Source of the DNA: Orrella marina
Lineage (GTDB): Bacteria; Pseudomonadota; Gammaproteobacteria; Burkholderiales; Burkholderiaceae_B
Reading direction: 5' to 3'
Length of the DNA: 64,000 nucleotides
Assembly: GCF_003058465.1 (NCBI RefSeq)
Contig: NZ_CP028901.1
Coordinates: 3,720,001 to 3,784,000, forward strand
This document shows positions 56,915-64,000 of the stretch, one piece after another; positions within the stretch are counted from its first letter, which is position 1, and each line of letters opens with the position of its first letter. The position numbers were made by a program, and so were the translations under genes. Below the pieces are notes generated by a model. It made no database searches. It was not told the origin of the DNA and saw only the letters and a program-made list of their open reading frames with translations.

Positions 56915-58090
56915 ATGGAACAATCCCGTTGTCTCCCAGACCGAGATGATCATCGCTGGATGAGTCGTGCTCTGGATCTTGCCCGATCCGTGCTCTACGT
57001 CCCTTCTCCCAATCCCCGGGTGGGATGTGTGATTGTCAGAGACGGTCAGCTGCTGGCCGAGGGAGCAACACAGCTTGCAGGGCAGGCGCATGCGGAGGTA
57101 ATGGCGCTCAGGGAACTCAAAGCGAGAGGCCTGGCCGCATCAGGCACCACGATTTATGTCACGCTGGAGCCATGTAGCCATTTCGGTAAAACCCCGCCTT
57201 GCGTTCATGCGTTGATTCAAGCGAACCCTGAACGAGTGGTGATTGCCCATGTCGACCCAAACCCTTCGGTTGCCGGTCGAGGTGTCGCTTCGCTTCGGCA
57301 AGCCGGTATCGAAGTAACTGTTGGCGTGGCGGCGGAGCAGGCGCTTGAGATCAATCCGGGATTCGTATCACGTATGCTTTTCGGGTTGCCATACTCCTGG
57401 GTCAAGGTTGCGGCATCGATGGATCGCCATACGGCCACGGTTAACGGCAAGTCCAAGTGGATCACCGGATCCGAAGCACGGGCCGACGGCCATCACTGGC
57501 GAGCAAGAAGCTGTGTGGTGCTGACTGGTATCGGAACAGTTAAGGCCGATGACCCTCAGCTAAACGTCCGTGCCGTGCAGACACCACGTCAGCCGGCCAG
57601 AGCCTTGATTGATGCCTCACTGGATGTTCCGGAAACGGCCAGATTGCTTGATGAGCCCGGGCTTATGATATTCGTGGCGACTGCCGATGATGACAAGGTC
57701 CGGCGGCTCAGAGACCGGGGCGCAATTGTCGTAGCATTGCCCGACTTCTATCAACCATCATATGTGGATCTCGATGCGGTGATGCGCTGGTTGGCAAAAC
57801 ATGGCTTCAATGAAGTGCATATTGAGGCCGGGGCGCGACTCAATGGAGCTTTATGGCGCGCGGGCAGGGTCGACGAGTTGCTGATCTATATGGCGCCAGT
57901 GTTTCTTGGCGGTGGAGCACCCATGCTGGCGATTCCAACCATTGACGGTCTGGAGCAGGCATCCAGACTGACCTTCATGGATAGCTGTCAGATTGGTGAA
58001 GATATCCGGCTCAGAGCAAGGTCTGTTGATCGCTGGGAGCAGATTCGACTGAAGGTCCTGCAGGCAAATGACCGCTGGACGACAGGTTAA
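56915..58090 (+). CDS. ribD: bifunctional pyrimidine deaminase / reductase of riboflavin synthesis
   Basis: A 391-residue enzyme performing the deamination and reduction steps after GTP cyclohydrolase II. The N-terminal deaminase domain has H59-A-E61 and zinc ligands C87 and C96 (LEPCSHFGKTPPC). The C-terminal reductase domain (about 158-375) contains SMDRHTATVNGKSKWITG and the NADPH-binding IEAGARLNGALW. It lies 17 bp after nrdR and 35 bp before riboflavin synthase. No FMN riboswitch is visible in front of it. Confidence 0.96.
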   Translation: MEQSRCLPDRDDHRWMSRALDLARSVLYVPSPNPRVGCVIVRDGQLLAEGATQLAGQAHAEVMALRELKARGLAASGTTIYVTLEPCSHFGKTPPCVHALIQANPERVVIAHVDPNPSVAGRGVASLRQAGIEVTVGVAAEQALEINPGFVSRMLFGLPYSWVKVAASMDRHTATVNGKSKWITGSEARADGHHWRARSCVVLTGIGTVKADDPQLNVRAVQTPRQPARALIDASLDVPETARLLDEPGLMIFVATADDDKVRRLRDRGAIVVALPDFYQPSYVDLDAVMRWLAKHGFNEVHIEAGARLNGALWRAGRVDELLIYMAPVFLGGGAPMLAIPTIDGLEQASRLTFMDSCQIGEDIRLRARSVDRWEQIRLKVLQANDRWTTG

Positions 58091-58125
58091 ATCGAATCGA
58101 TTCGAATGAACTTTGGAGAGTGATT

Positions 58126-58752
58126 GTGTTTACTGGAATTGTGCAGGCTGTGGGTGTCATTACCAAAGTCAGTCCAATCGAGATGGGCGAAGAGTCGGGT
58201 TTGCGTCTGTCGATTGAAGCAGGCAGTCTCGATATGTCTGATGTGAAGACAGGGGATTCGATCGCCGTACAAGGTGCGTGCATGACGGTCACGACCATGA
58301 CGCAAGGCGGATTCACGGTGGATGTTTCGCGTGAAAGTCTGAATCGCACTGTCGGGTTGAGTGCAGTCGGGCAGGTGAATCTGGAGAAGTCGCTCTGCCT
58401 CGGTGATCCGCTGGGCGGGCACCTGGTTTCCGGGCACGTCGACGGATTGGGCAAGGTGATCGAGTTTCATCAGGTTGGCGAGTCCTGGAAGCTGGTGATC
58501 GATGTGCCTTCAAATCTTGGTACGTATCTGGCCTATAAGGGTTCTGTTGCTGTTAACGGCGTGAGCCTGACCGTCAATGATGTGGTCGATCTCGATGGGT
58601 CAACCAGGTTTCATATCAATCTCATCCCGCACACCGTTGCCATGACCACGTTGCAGCATCTGAAACCGGGAGATCCGGTCAATATCGAGGTGGATACAAT
58701 TGCCCGATATGTTCATCGGATGATCAAAGCGACCCGGATTACCGGGCGCTGA
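58126..58752 (+). CDS. ribE: riboflavin synthase alpha subunit
   Basis: A 208-residue enzyme dismutating two lumazines to riboflavin. Two homologous barrels each start with a typical motif: MFTGIVQAVG at the N-terminus and HLVSGHVDGLG near residue 94. The Ser-Val-Asn segment GSVAVNGVSLTV is in the second half. The start is GTG at 58126, giving the canonical MFTGIV, with GGAG seven bases upstream; the GTG two codons earlier is less likely. The 3' end lies 85 bp before tRNA-Ser. Called ribC or ribE depending on the naming scheme. Confidence 0.95.
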   Translation: MFTGIVQAVGVITKVSPIEMGEESGLRLSIEAGSLDMSDVKTGDSIAVQGACMTVTTMTQGGFTVDVSRESLNRTVGLSAVGQVNLEKSLCLGDPLGGHLVSGHVDGLGKVIEFHQVGESWKLVIDVPSNLGTYLAYKGSVAVNGVSLTVNDVVDLDGSTRFHINLIPHTVAMTTLQHLKPGDPVNIEVDTIARYVHRMIKATRITGR

Positions 58753-58837
58753 ACTTTTTTTCTGAGTCTGTTACACTCGTGCCCTTACGTCAGACGCAGC
58801 CAAAGGCTGGTGTGTGGCAGAAAGTAGCAGTGAAGCA

Positions 58838-58928
58838 GGACAGGTGGCCGAGTGGTTGAAGGCGCACGCCTGGAAAGCGTGTATACGTTCAAAGCGTATC
58901 GGGGGTTCGAATCCCCCTCTGTCCGCCA
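58838..58928 (+). tRNA. tRNA-Ser (anticodon GGA)
   Basis: A 91-base type II tRNA. The acceptor stem GGACAGG pairs with TCTGTCC (last pair G-T), followed by discriminator G and encoded CCA. The anticodon stem CACGC/GCGTG encloses loop CTGGAAA with anticodon GGA at 58872-58874 (codons UCC/UCU). A long variable arm (TATACGTTCAAAGCGTATC) is typical of serine tRNAs, and the T arm GGGGGTTCGAATCCCCC is perfect. An integrase gene follows, so the 3' end is the likely attachment site. Confidence 0.97.
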
Positions 58929-58962
58929 ATTACCTGTATACAACCGTGTACAACATTAGACT

Positions 58963-58997
58963 AAACCCGCATGTTTACTGGCATTGCGGGTTTTTTT
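58963..58997 (+). terminator. rho-independent terminator after tRNA-Ser
   Basis: AAACCCGCA (58963-58971) pairs with TGCGGGTTT (58985-58993), followed by a run of T residues to 58997. It ends the tRNA transcript before the integrase. Confidence 0.9.
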
Positions 58998-59032
58998 GTG
59001 TCTACAGCAATGTACGGTAGTGGATTGACTTA

Positions 59033-59050
59033 TACCGTCACCTGACGGTA
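59033..59050. promoter_or_regulatory. palindrome 1 upstream of the integrase
   Basis: TACCGTCA-CC-TGACGGTA, perfect eight-base arms with a two-base centre. Shares the ACCGTC core with palindrome 2. Candidate operator or recombination-directionality-factor/arm-type integrase site. Confidence 0.65.
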
Positions 59051-59055
59051 CTTTG

Positions 59056-59076
59056 GACGGTATCTGAAATACCGTC
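59056..59076. promoter_or_regulatory. palindrome 2 abutting the integrase start codon
   Basis: GACGGTAT-CTGAA-ATACCGTC, perfect eight-base arms ending at the base before the integrase ATG. It occupies the place of a ribosome binding site, none of which is otherwise recognisable, so it could control transcription or translation of the integrase. Confidence 0.65.
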
Positions 59077-60270
59077 ATGAAGCTATCTGATGTGGCTGTC
59101 AGGCAGGCCAAAGCGAAGGACAAGCCGTACAAACTGGCCGATGGTACGGGCCTGTATCTGCTAGTCAACACAAAGGGCAAGTACTGGCGGTACGACTACA
59201 GGTTTGATGACAAGCGCAAAACGGTTTCATACGGCACATATCCTGTCATCACCCTTGCTGCAGCGCGTGAACTTCACATTGACGTGAAGCGGCAGATTGC
59301 AAGTGGCATTGACCCCATGGCTCAGCGCAAGGCTGAGAAGATGGCCGATGCGCTGACCTTTGGCGCTGTGGCTCAAAAGTGGTTTCAGCATTGGAAACCC
59401 AACAAGACCGAAAAGCACGCTTCTGAAGTCTGGCGGCGGCTGGAACTGGACATATTCCCGGCACTGGGCAGCATCCCTGCTGATGAGCTGACTGCAGCGC
59501 AAGTCAGGGATTGCATCAAAGCGATTGAGGCACGGGGCGCGCTGGATATTGCAAAGAGGCAGTTGCAAAAGTGTAGTCAGATCATGCGGCATGCTGTCGC
59601 GCATGACATGGCAACGCGAAACCCCGTATCCGACATTCAACCATCTGACATTCTGCCCGCACGTAAGAAGCGCAACTACGCACGAATTGACGCCAAGGAC
59701 TTGCCGCAGTTGCTGAGAGACATTGACGCCTACACCGGGGGCGAACATACCCGCCTGGCTTTGCAGTTGATGGCGCTGACCTTTGTACGCACGGGTGAAC
59801 TGATCGGGGCCAGGTGGGAAGAATTTGATTTTGACGCGGCAAGATGGACGGTTCCGGCAGAGCGTATGAAAATGCGCACCCCTCACATTGTCCCGCTCAG
59901 CACTCAGGCGCTGGCAGTCCTACAGAAGCTGCAAGCCCTGTCATATGGCAGGCCCTTTGTGTTCCCTGCTGACACCGGCAAGCCAACCCACATGAGCAAC
60001 AACACGATTCTTTATGCCTTGTATCGCATGGGATACAGGGGGCGCATGACAGGCCATGGTTTCAGGGGGGTGGCGTCAACCATATTGCATGAGCAAGGTT
60101 GGCCGCATGAGCACATTGAGTTACAGCTAGCTCACCAAGAGCGCGACGAGACGAGCGCCGCGTACAACCATGCACTTTATCTGGCACAGCGGGCAAAGAT
60201 GATGCAAGCATGGGCGCAATACTTGGATGTTTTGCGCGTGGAGAATGTTATTCCAATGGTCAGAGCATGA
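59077..60270 (+). CDS. tyrosine-type site-specific integrase (P4/DUF4102 type)
   Basis: A 397-residue integrase that looks intact. The N-terminal DUF4102 domain (residues 1-85, LSDVAVRQAKAKDKPYKLADGTGLYLLV) is typical of tRNA-targeting island integrases, a core-binding domain spans about 95-185, and the catalytic domain carries R238 (TFVRTGEL), a Lys in RMKMR (about 264), H327-x2-R330 (HGFR), H353 (LAHQ) and the nucleophile Y363. It begins 148 bp after tRNA-Ser, in the same direction. No Shine-Dalgarno is seen; a palindrome abuts the ATG. Confidence 0.94.
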   Translation: MKLSDVAVRQAKAKDKPYKLADGTGLYLLVNTKGKYWRYDYRFDDKRKTVSYGTYPVITLAAARELHIDVKRQIASGIDPMAQRKAEKMADALTFGAVAQKWFQHWKPNKTEKHASEVWRRLELDIFPALGSIPADELTAAQVRDCIKAIEARGALDIAKRQLQKCSQIMRHAVAHDMATRNPVSDIQPSDILPARKKRNYARIDAKDLPQLLRDIDAYTGGEHTRLALQLMALTFVRTGELIGARWEEFDFDAARWTVPAERMKMRTPHIVPLSTQALAVLQKLQALSYGRPFVFPADTGKPTHMSNNTILYALYRMGYRGRMTGHGFRGVASTILHEQGWPHEHIELQLAHQERDETSAAYNHALYLAQRAKMMQAWAQYLDVLRVENVIPMVRA

Positions 60271-60279
60271 CAGCCTAAG

Positions 60280-60330
60280 CCAATGTCTACTCCGACGGGG
60301 GAGTCGGATAGCCCACCGGTCTGACATTGG
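60280..60330. repeat. nested inverted repeat directly after the integrase
   Basis: The outer stem CCAATGTC/GACATTGG (60280-60287, 60323-60330) encloses an inner stem TCCGAC/GTCGGA (60291-60296, 60303-60308) with a GGGGGA loop. It starts nine bases after the integrase stop codon. There is no strong T tract. It could be a terminator, a structured RNA or a folded recombination site. Confidence 0.6.
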
Positions 60331-60361
60331 TCCTTATTCAATCGGACGATGTGAGGACAGC

Positions 60362-60745
60362 ATGAAAGACGATGACGGAACAGCGCCCAGGGCGACTCTT
60401 AAGACAACGAAGCACATTATTGTTGACGTGGATGAGTCAGAGCTTGTCGACTACTTCGCGATGCTTCGAAAGCAAGAGAGAACCATTCTGAGAATCCTTG
60501 AAATTGTTGACGCTGTGGGTATGCCATCCGATGTTCCAAACATGCTGAAGGAAATTGATGAGCTTGAGATTGACGCGTATGTCATCGCGATGCTGGCTGA
60601 AGGGTGGCTTGGTGCAAGCTACGCAGCAGGCGTCCATGTACGGACACTAGTGGTAAGGACCCCTACATCTACGTCGCCAGGCCTGCGGTGGTGTCCGCGC
60701 ACGGGGGCACAGCCATCGTGCTTGATGGCATGGTCAACCAGTTGA
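60362..60745 (+). CDS. hypothetical acidic protein, C-terminus probably foreign
   Basis: A 127-residue open frame with GAGGACAGC before the ATG, so its start looks real. Residues 1 to about 90 are acidic and helical (HIIVDVDESELVDYFAMLRKQERTILRILEIVDAV) and resemble no family I recognise. From about base 60635 the DNA matches autotransporter passenger sequence in a different frame, so the last 35 or so residues are probably read-through out of frame. I infer that the original gene was cut at a recombination junction and that this is a truncated fragment of the integrase-linked element. Confidence 0.5.
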   Translation: MKDDDGTAPRATLKTTKHIIVDVDESELVDYFAMLRKQERTILRILEIVDAVGMPSDVPNMLKEIDELEIDAYVIAMLAEGWLGASYAAGVHVRTLVVRTPTSTSPGLRWCPRTGAQPSCLMAWSTS

Positions 60746-62369
60746 TCAACGATGGTACGCGCTGGTTGCCGATGCGGCCAACGACAGGGCGGTTGATATC
60801 TATCAGGCTGGCCGGACCTTGATTGTGAACGATGGGCTGTTAACCAGACAGATTGTCAATCGCAGCACACTGAGCTTTTTGAACTCGCCCGGTGCCACCA
60901 TGGGCGCGGGCAGTGCGTTGAACAATTTTGGTACATTGCTGGTGGGCTAGGTCGGCGTGCCAGATGTTATGGACTTGCCGGCCGCATTACGCAATGCATC
61001 CGACGCTCAGATAGTGTTTGATATTGATGCGCAGAATCAGATGCAACCCAATGACATCATCCGTGTTCGTGATTCAGTCACAGTCGATGGAACGCTTGCC
61101 CTCAATGTTGCACCGCTGTTGCCGCTGAAGTATGACTTGATCTCCGCAGCATCGCTCGCGAGTACGACAACCATTGGCAACACACTGGTATTTGACTGGA
61201 ACAATGCTGTGCGAGGAGCGACATTGTCTGCGACGGTTGACGCGGACTTTGCGCTTGGTGGCCGGTACCTCACTTCTCAGCAAGGCGCCAAGGCCGGCTA
61301 CTTGCAGAGTGTCTGGGATGCGGGCGGGGCCAATCTGGCCTCTGTGTTTGGATACTTGCACCAGTTCCAGGCAGGTGACTACTCGGATTATCAATCGGTG
61401 CTTCAGCGAATCGCGGGCGGGGTGCTGAACAGTCAGACCATCGAACTCAAGACAACGTTTGCCACATGTTTAACTGACAGCCTGTCCTGTCCGCTCATGA
61501 CCGGTCAAGGCTGGCGACTCAGGCAGACCGGTTGCTCGTGGGGCAGGCTGACGGGGAACATTGTCGAACAGTCGTCAAATACTTCCAATACGGGCTATCA
61601 CGTGACAGCTGGCGGCATTCGTCTGGGGGCTCAAAAGCCATTTGGCAACCAGTGGACCGCTGGGGTCACAATAGGTTACGGCAACAATTACATGACCTCT
61701 GATGGCTTCAGCAGCAATGGCCAGTTTTTCGATATGTCTGCATCGCTACAGAAGCAGGTTGACGACTGGACGTTTGGTGCATCGTTCGGGTTCGCACAAG
61801 GCTGGTTGCAGAACAACCGCTCGCTAAGTCTGCCGAGCAATGGACCAGCGCAGTCAATCTCGGGTCTTTATACGAGCCGTTCGCGCATCACCATGGCGGG
61901 CTTGAAGCTGCGCGCTGCTTACACCCATGATCAAGGTCACTATTATCTCAAGCCGTACGTGGATCTTGACCTTGTCTATGCGTCACAGTCGGGCTATAGC
62001 GAGTCGGGTGGGATTCTGGCGTTGAAGGCTGAGTCGGGTAGCCAGTTCAATGTCGCGGTCACACCGATGCTTGAACTGGGTACGGACCTGGCGGTAGACG
62101 GCAAGCGACGAATCAAAGGGTTTGTCAGTGTCGGTGCAAGCTTCTTGCCCAACAATCAGGTCACCACGCATATGTCACTCGGGAACCTCGCAACCAATGT
62201 CGGTACTTACGGGGTGAGTACCGATGGACCCACAGTGCTTGGGCATTTGAATCTCGGCTTGCAGGCGTATGAGTCAGACAATCTGGAGGTGCGTGCGCAA
62301 TATGGGCTGCAGGTGGGAGACGGGTACTGGAGCCAGAGCCTGAGTGCCAATCTGGTCTATCGGTTCTAG
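60640..62369 (+). pseudogene. autotransporter remnant (passenger stub and beta-barrel)
   Basis: The C-terminal part of a second autotransporter, lacking a signal peptide and most of the passenger. Passenger-like sequence (SGKDPYIYVARPAVVSAHGG) runs to about 60755, where a one-base shift is needed to continue (YALVADAANDRAVDIYQAG to FGTLLVG). A TAG at 60948-60950 then stops that frame, and the same frame resumes through a pertactin-like segment and a full barrel ending NLVYRF. The barrel closely follows that of the giant autotransporter (shared FSSNGQF, YLKPYVDLDLVY, QSLSANL, and a conserved Cys pair). Without a signal peptide it cannot be exported. The left boundary is approximate. Confidence 0.85.
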
Positions 62370-62570
62370 CCTCTTTGTCATGCAGCGATTTGACCTGGTC
62401 GGTGGTCATGGCTCTCATGCCCTGCTGGCTGCCGCAGAGGCAGCAGCTTGCCTGCGAGACCCTTGCTGTGCGAAATTCTTTACATAAAAAAGCAGTCGGC
62501 GAGCTTTCGTACACCGCGCTGTGTCCCCTAAGATCAGGCAACCCTGACAACAACGAGGACGATACGAATC

Positions 62571-63710
62571 ATGACAGCAAGCCAGTCACAGGCAGCAACT
62601 TCACCGCAATCAACATGGATCAGCCCCAGTGCTGCAACGGTACGCGAACAGATTTACCGCCTGCTGCGAGCGTGGGGGATGAGCGAGATGCAGGCGACCA
62701 AGAGCGCTGATGTCATGGTTGACACCGATCTTTCAGGTGTCGATTCGCACGGGGTTTCGATGCTCATGGACTACAACAAGTCGCGATTGAGCGGGCGCCT
62801 GAACTTGCATGCCGAACCAAGGGTTGTGCGTGATCACGGTGTGACCGCATTGCTGGACGCTGATGCCGGACTGGGTCATGCTGCTGCGGTGATGGGCATG
62901 GAAATGGCGATCGAGCGGGCACGTGTTCATGGTATTGGTCTGGTTTGCGTGCGTAACTCCCACCATTTCGGGGCGGCCGGTTATTACGTGCGCATGGCCG
63001 CATCACAAGGACTGATCGGGCTGTGTACCAGCTCAACCCGCTCGATCAATACGGTTCCAACCCGGGGGACGGTTCCCGTGCTGGGCACCAACCCGATTGC
63101 ATTTGCGGCACCGGCATCTCGTAACCCGCCGTTTGTACTGGACATGGCAACCAGCAGTGTGGCAGCTAACAAGGTCAAGGTTTACGAACTAAGAGGCGAT
63201 CCCATACCCGCTGGCTGGGTGACCGACGAGAATGCCCAGGCGGTGACTGACTCGACTCAGGCCATGGATATCCTGGTTCGCCGCCCCAAAGAGCTTGGGG
63301 GTGGTCTGGCACCTCTTGGTGGCACGCCAGAGATGAGCAGCCACAAAGGCTATGGCCTGGCGATGATGGTCCATATTCTCGCGGGCACACTATCCGGATC
63401 GTCGTTTTCTCCGATAAGGACCAGAACCCAGCGTCCCGAGGATCCTGATAATCTGGGGCATTTCTTTCTGGTGATTGATCCGGCGGTATTCAGGGATCCA
63501 GAAGATTTTCGTGAAGATCTCGACCAGGTGATCGATATCCTGTGTGCAACCCCGACGGCAGATCCAGCTCAAAAGGTGCTGGTGCATGGGGAGCCCGAAG
63601 AGCAGTGTCGTGCGACCCGTCGAGTCAACGGGATACCCCTTCCACCCGCGCTGGCTGATCACGTCAAAAAGCTTTGCGAGCAGGCGCAGGTCCCATACCT
63701 GCTCGGGTGA
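62571..63710 (+). CDS. Ldh-family (malate/L-lactate dehydrogenase type 2) oxidoreductase
   Basis: A 379-residue NAD(P)-dependent dehydrogenase of the Ldh_2/YlbC family, which includes malate, ureidoglycolate, sulfolactate and keto-amino-acid reductases. DTDLSGVDSHGVSML (about residues 52-66), VRNSHHFGAAGYYVRMA with the catalytic His (about 127-143), LGTNPIAFAAP (about 171-181) and SSHKGYGLAMMVHILAGTLSG (about 262-282) are the family hallmarks. A Ser/Gln-rich N-terminal lead of 20 residues precedes the homology. The 201 bp between the autotransporter remnant and this gene show no clear promoter. Substrate cannot be read. Confidence 0.88.
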   Translation: MTASQSQAATSPQSTWISPSAATVREQIYRLLRAWGMSEMQATKSADVMVDTDLSGVDSHGVSMLMDYNKSRLSGRLNLHAEPRVVRDHGVTALLDADAGLGHAAAVMGMEMAIERARVHGIGLVCVRNSHHFGAAGYYVRMAASQGLIGLCTSSTRSINTVPTRGTVPVLGTNPIAFAAPASRNPPFVLDMATSSVAANKVKVYELRGDPIPAGWVTDENAQAVTDSTQAMDILVRRPKELGGGLAPLGGTPEMSSHKGYGLAMMVHILAGTLSGSSFSPIRTRTQRPEDPDNLGHFFLVIDPAVFRDPEDFREDLDQVIDILCATPTADPAQKVLVHGEPEEQCRATRRVNGIPLPPALADHVKKLCEQAQVPYLLG

Positions 63711-63807
63711 CCGGTTACGCTCGACCCTTTACTGCAGGGACAGGGTATTGCCAGCAACTCGGCCAGACAGATTTCCTGTCATCAATCTTGCACGCTGTAA
63801 CGGGCAG

Positions 63808-64000
63808 CTATTGTGTGACCGGGAGTCTGTACGCCTTGAGTGGCGCACCTTTGATCATGAGACGCAAGAGATACCGGTACTCTTGCGGATCGTAATCGGC
63901 ATTGGCCTGGTGCATGACCGCTTGGTTGTCCCAGATCACCACGTCACCGACTTGCCATCGATGGCGGTATTCATACCGGGGATGGGTGGCGTGGTTGTAC
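63808..64000 (-). CDS. TauD/TfdA-family 2-oxoglutarate-dependent dioxygenase (partial)
   Basis: Only the last 64 codons are in the window; the gene enters from the right edge. The visible end reads YRHRWQVGDVVIWDNQAVMHQANADYD then RYLLRLMIKGAP, which matches the C-terminal region of TauD/TfdA Fe(II)/2-oxoglutarate dioxygenases, including WDN-x4-MH with the third iron-binding His and the 2-oxoglutarate-binding Arg. It is convergent with the Ldh-family gene, with 97 bp between them. Substrate unknown. Confidence 0.75.
   Translation of the reverse strand, partial: YNHATHPRYEYRHRWQVGDVVIWDNQAVMHQANADYDPQEYRYLLRLMIKGAPLKAYRLPVTQ

Noticed and set aside
56880..58126. FMN riboswitch controlling ribD or ribE
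   Set aside because: The gaps before ribD (17 bp) and ribE (35 bp) are too short, and no RFN-like conserved segments are visible.
60957..62369. Functional stand-alone outer-membrane barrel gene with GTG start
   Set aside because: It has no signal peptide and continues in frame from passenger-like sequence through a TAG, so a decayed autotransporter is the better explanation.

Overview
The window looks like a chromosomal segment of a betaproteobacterium, most likely Burkholderiales, family Alcaligenaceae (Bordetella/Achromobacter relatives). I infer this from gene order and protein types: rubredoxin-yqgE-yqgF-pyrR-pyrB-pseudo-pyrC-plsC, tlpA-aroQ-accBC-prmA-DUF3426, a lysine/alanine-rich histone H1-like protein, and class Ia nrdAB with an upstream NrdR site. 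Genus and species cannot be fixed from the sequence alone. Nearly all of the window is ordinary, densely packed core chromosome. The accessory parts are a giant autotransporter locus (about 37.5-50.2 kb) and a tRNA-Ser-linked integrase followed by a decayed second autotransporter (about 58.8-62.4 kb).

Layout. 1-5344: a leftward ThiD-like gene (cut by the window edge) diverges from a tightly overlapping rightward operon rubA-yqgE-yqgF-pyrR-pyrB-pyrC'-plsC. The dihydroorotase homologue there has lost its metal-binding histidines. 5364-13059: a leftward seven-gene operon reading mpl-yqiA-RNase II/RNB-tonB-aroE-lptG-apaH. 13133-19954: rightward genes for a TlpA-type thioredoxin, AroQ, AccB, AccC, PrmA, a zinc-ribbon/DUF3426 membrane protein, a PfkB-family sugar kinase and a glycine-zipper lipoprotein, closed by a bidirectional terminator. 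20149-27662: leftward yggT, H1-like histone, nrdB-nrdA and gltX. Two NrdR boxes 31 bp apart overlap a candidate nrdA promoter, and nrdR itself lies at 56.4 kb. 27866-37402: a Pat-like acetyltransferase, esterase, darP, pmbA, rplM-rpsI with a structured leader, argC, an APC permease and erpA.

37962-50167: a 2879-residue autotransporter with about fifteen SIGGGGG-type repeats, a tandemly duplicated 154-residue module of unknown function and a C-terminal beta-barrel. It is followed on the same strand by a periplasmic parvulin-type prolyl isomerase, a 7TMR-DISM sensor kinase and an overlapping OmpR-type response regulator. This arrangement suggests, without proving, a surface protein with its own folding helper and signal-controlled expression.

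50170-58752: anmK and an M23 peptidase (leftward), then tyrS, a PEBP-family protein, glyA, nrdR, ribD and riboflavin synthase. 58838-62369: tRNA-Ser(GGA), its terminator, two palindromes abutting an intact tyrosine integrase, a nested hairpin, a small acidic ORF that runs into foreign sequence, and an autotransporter pseudogene with one frameshift and one in-frame stop. Its barrel is clearly related to that of the giant autotransporter. 62571-64000: an Ldh-family (malate/lactate dehydrogenase-like) oxidoreductase and the C-terminal end of a TauD/TfdA-type dioxygenase.
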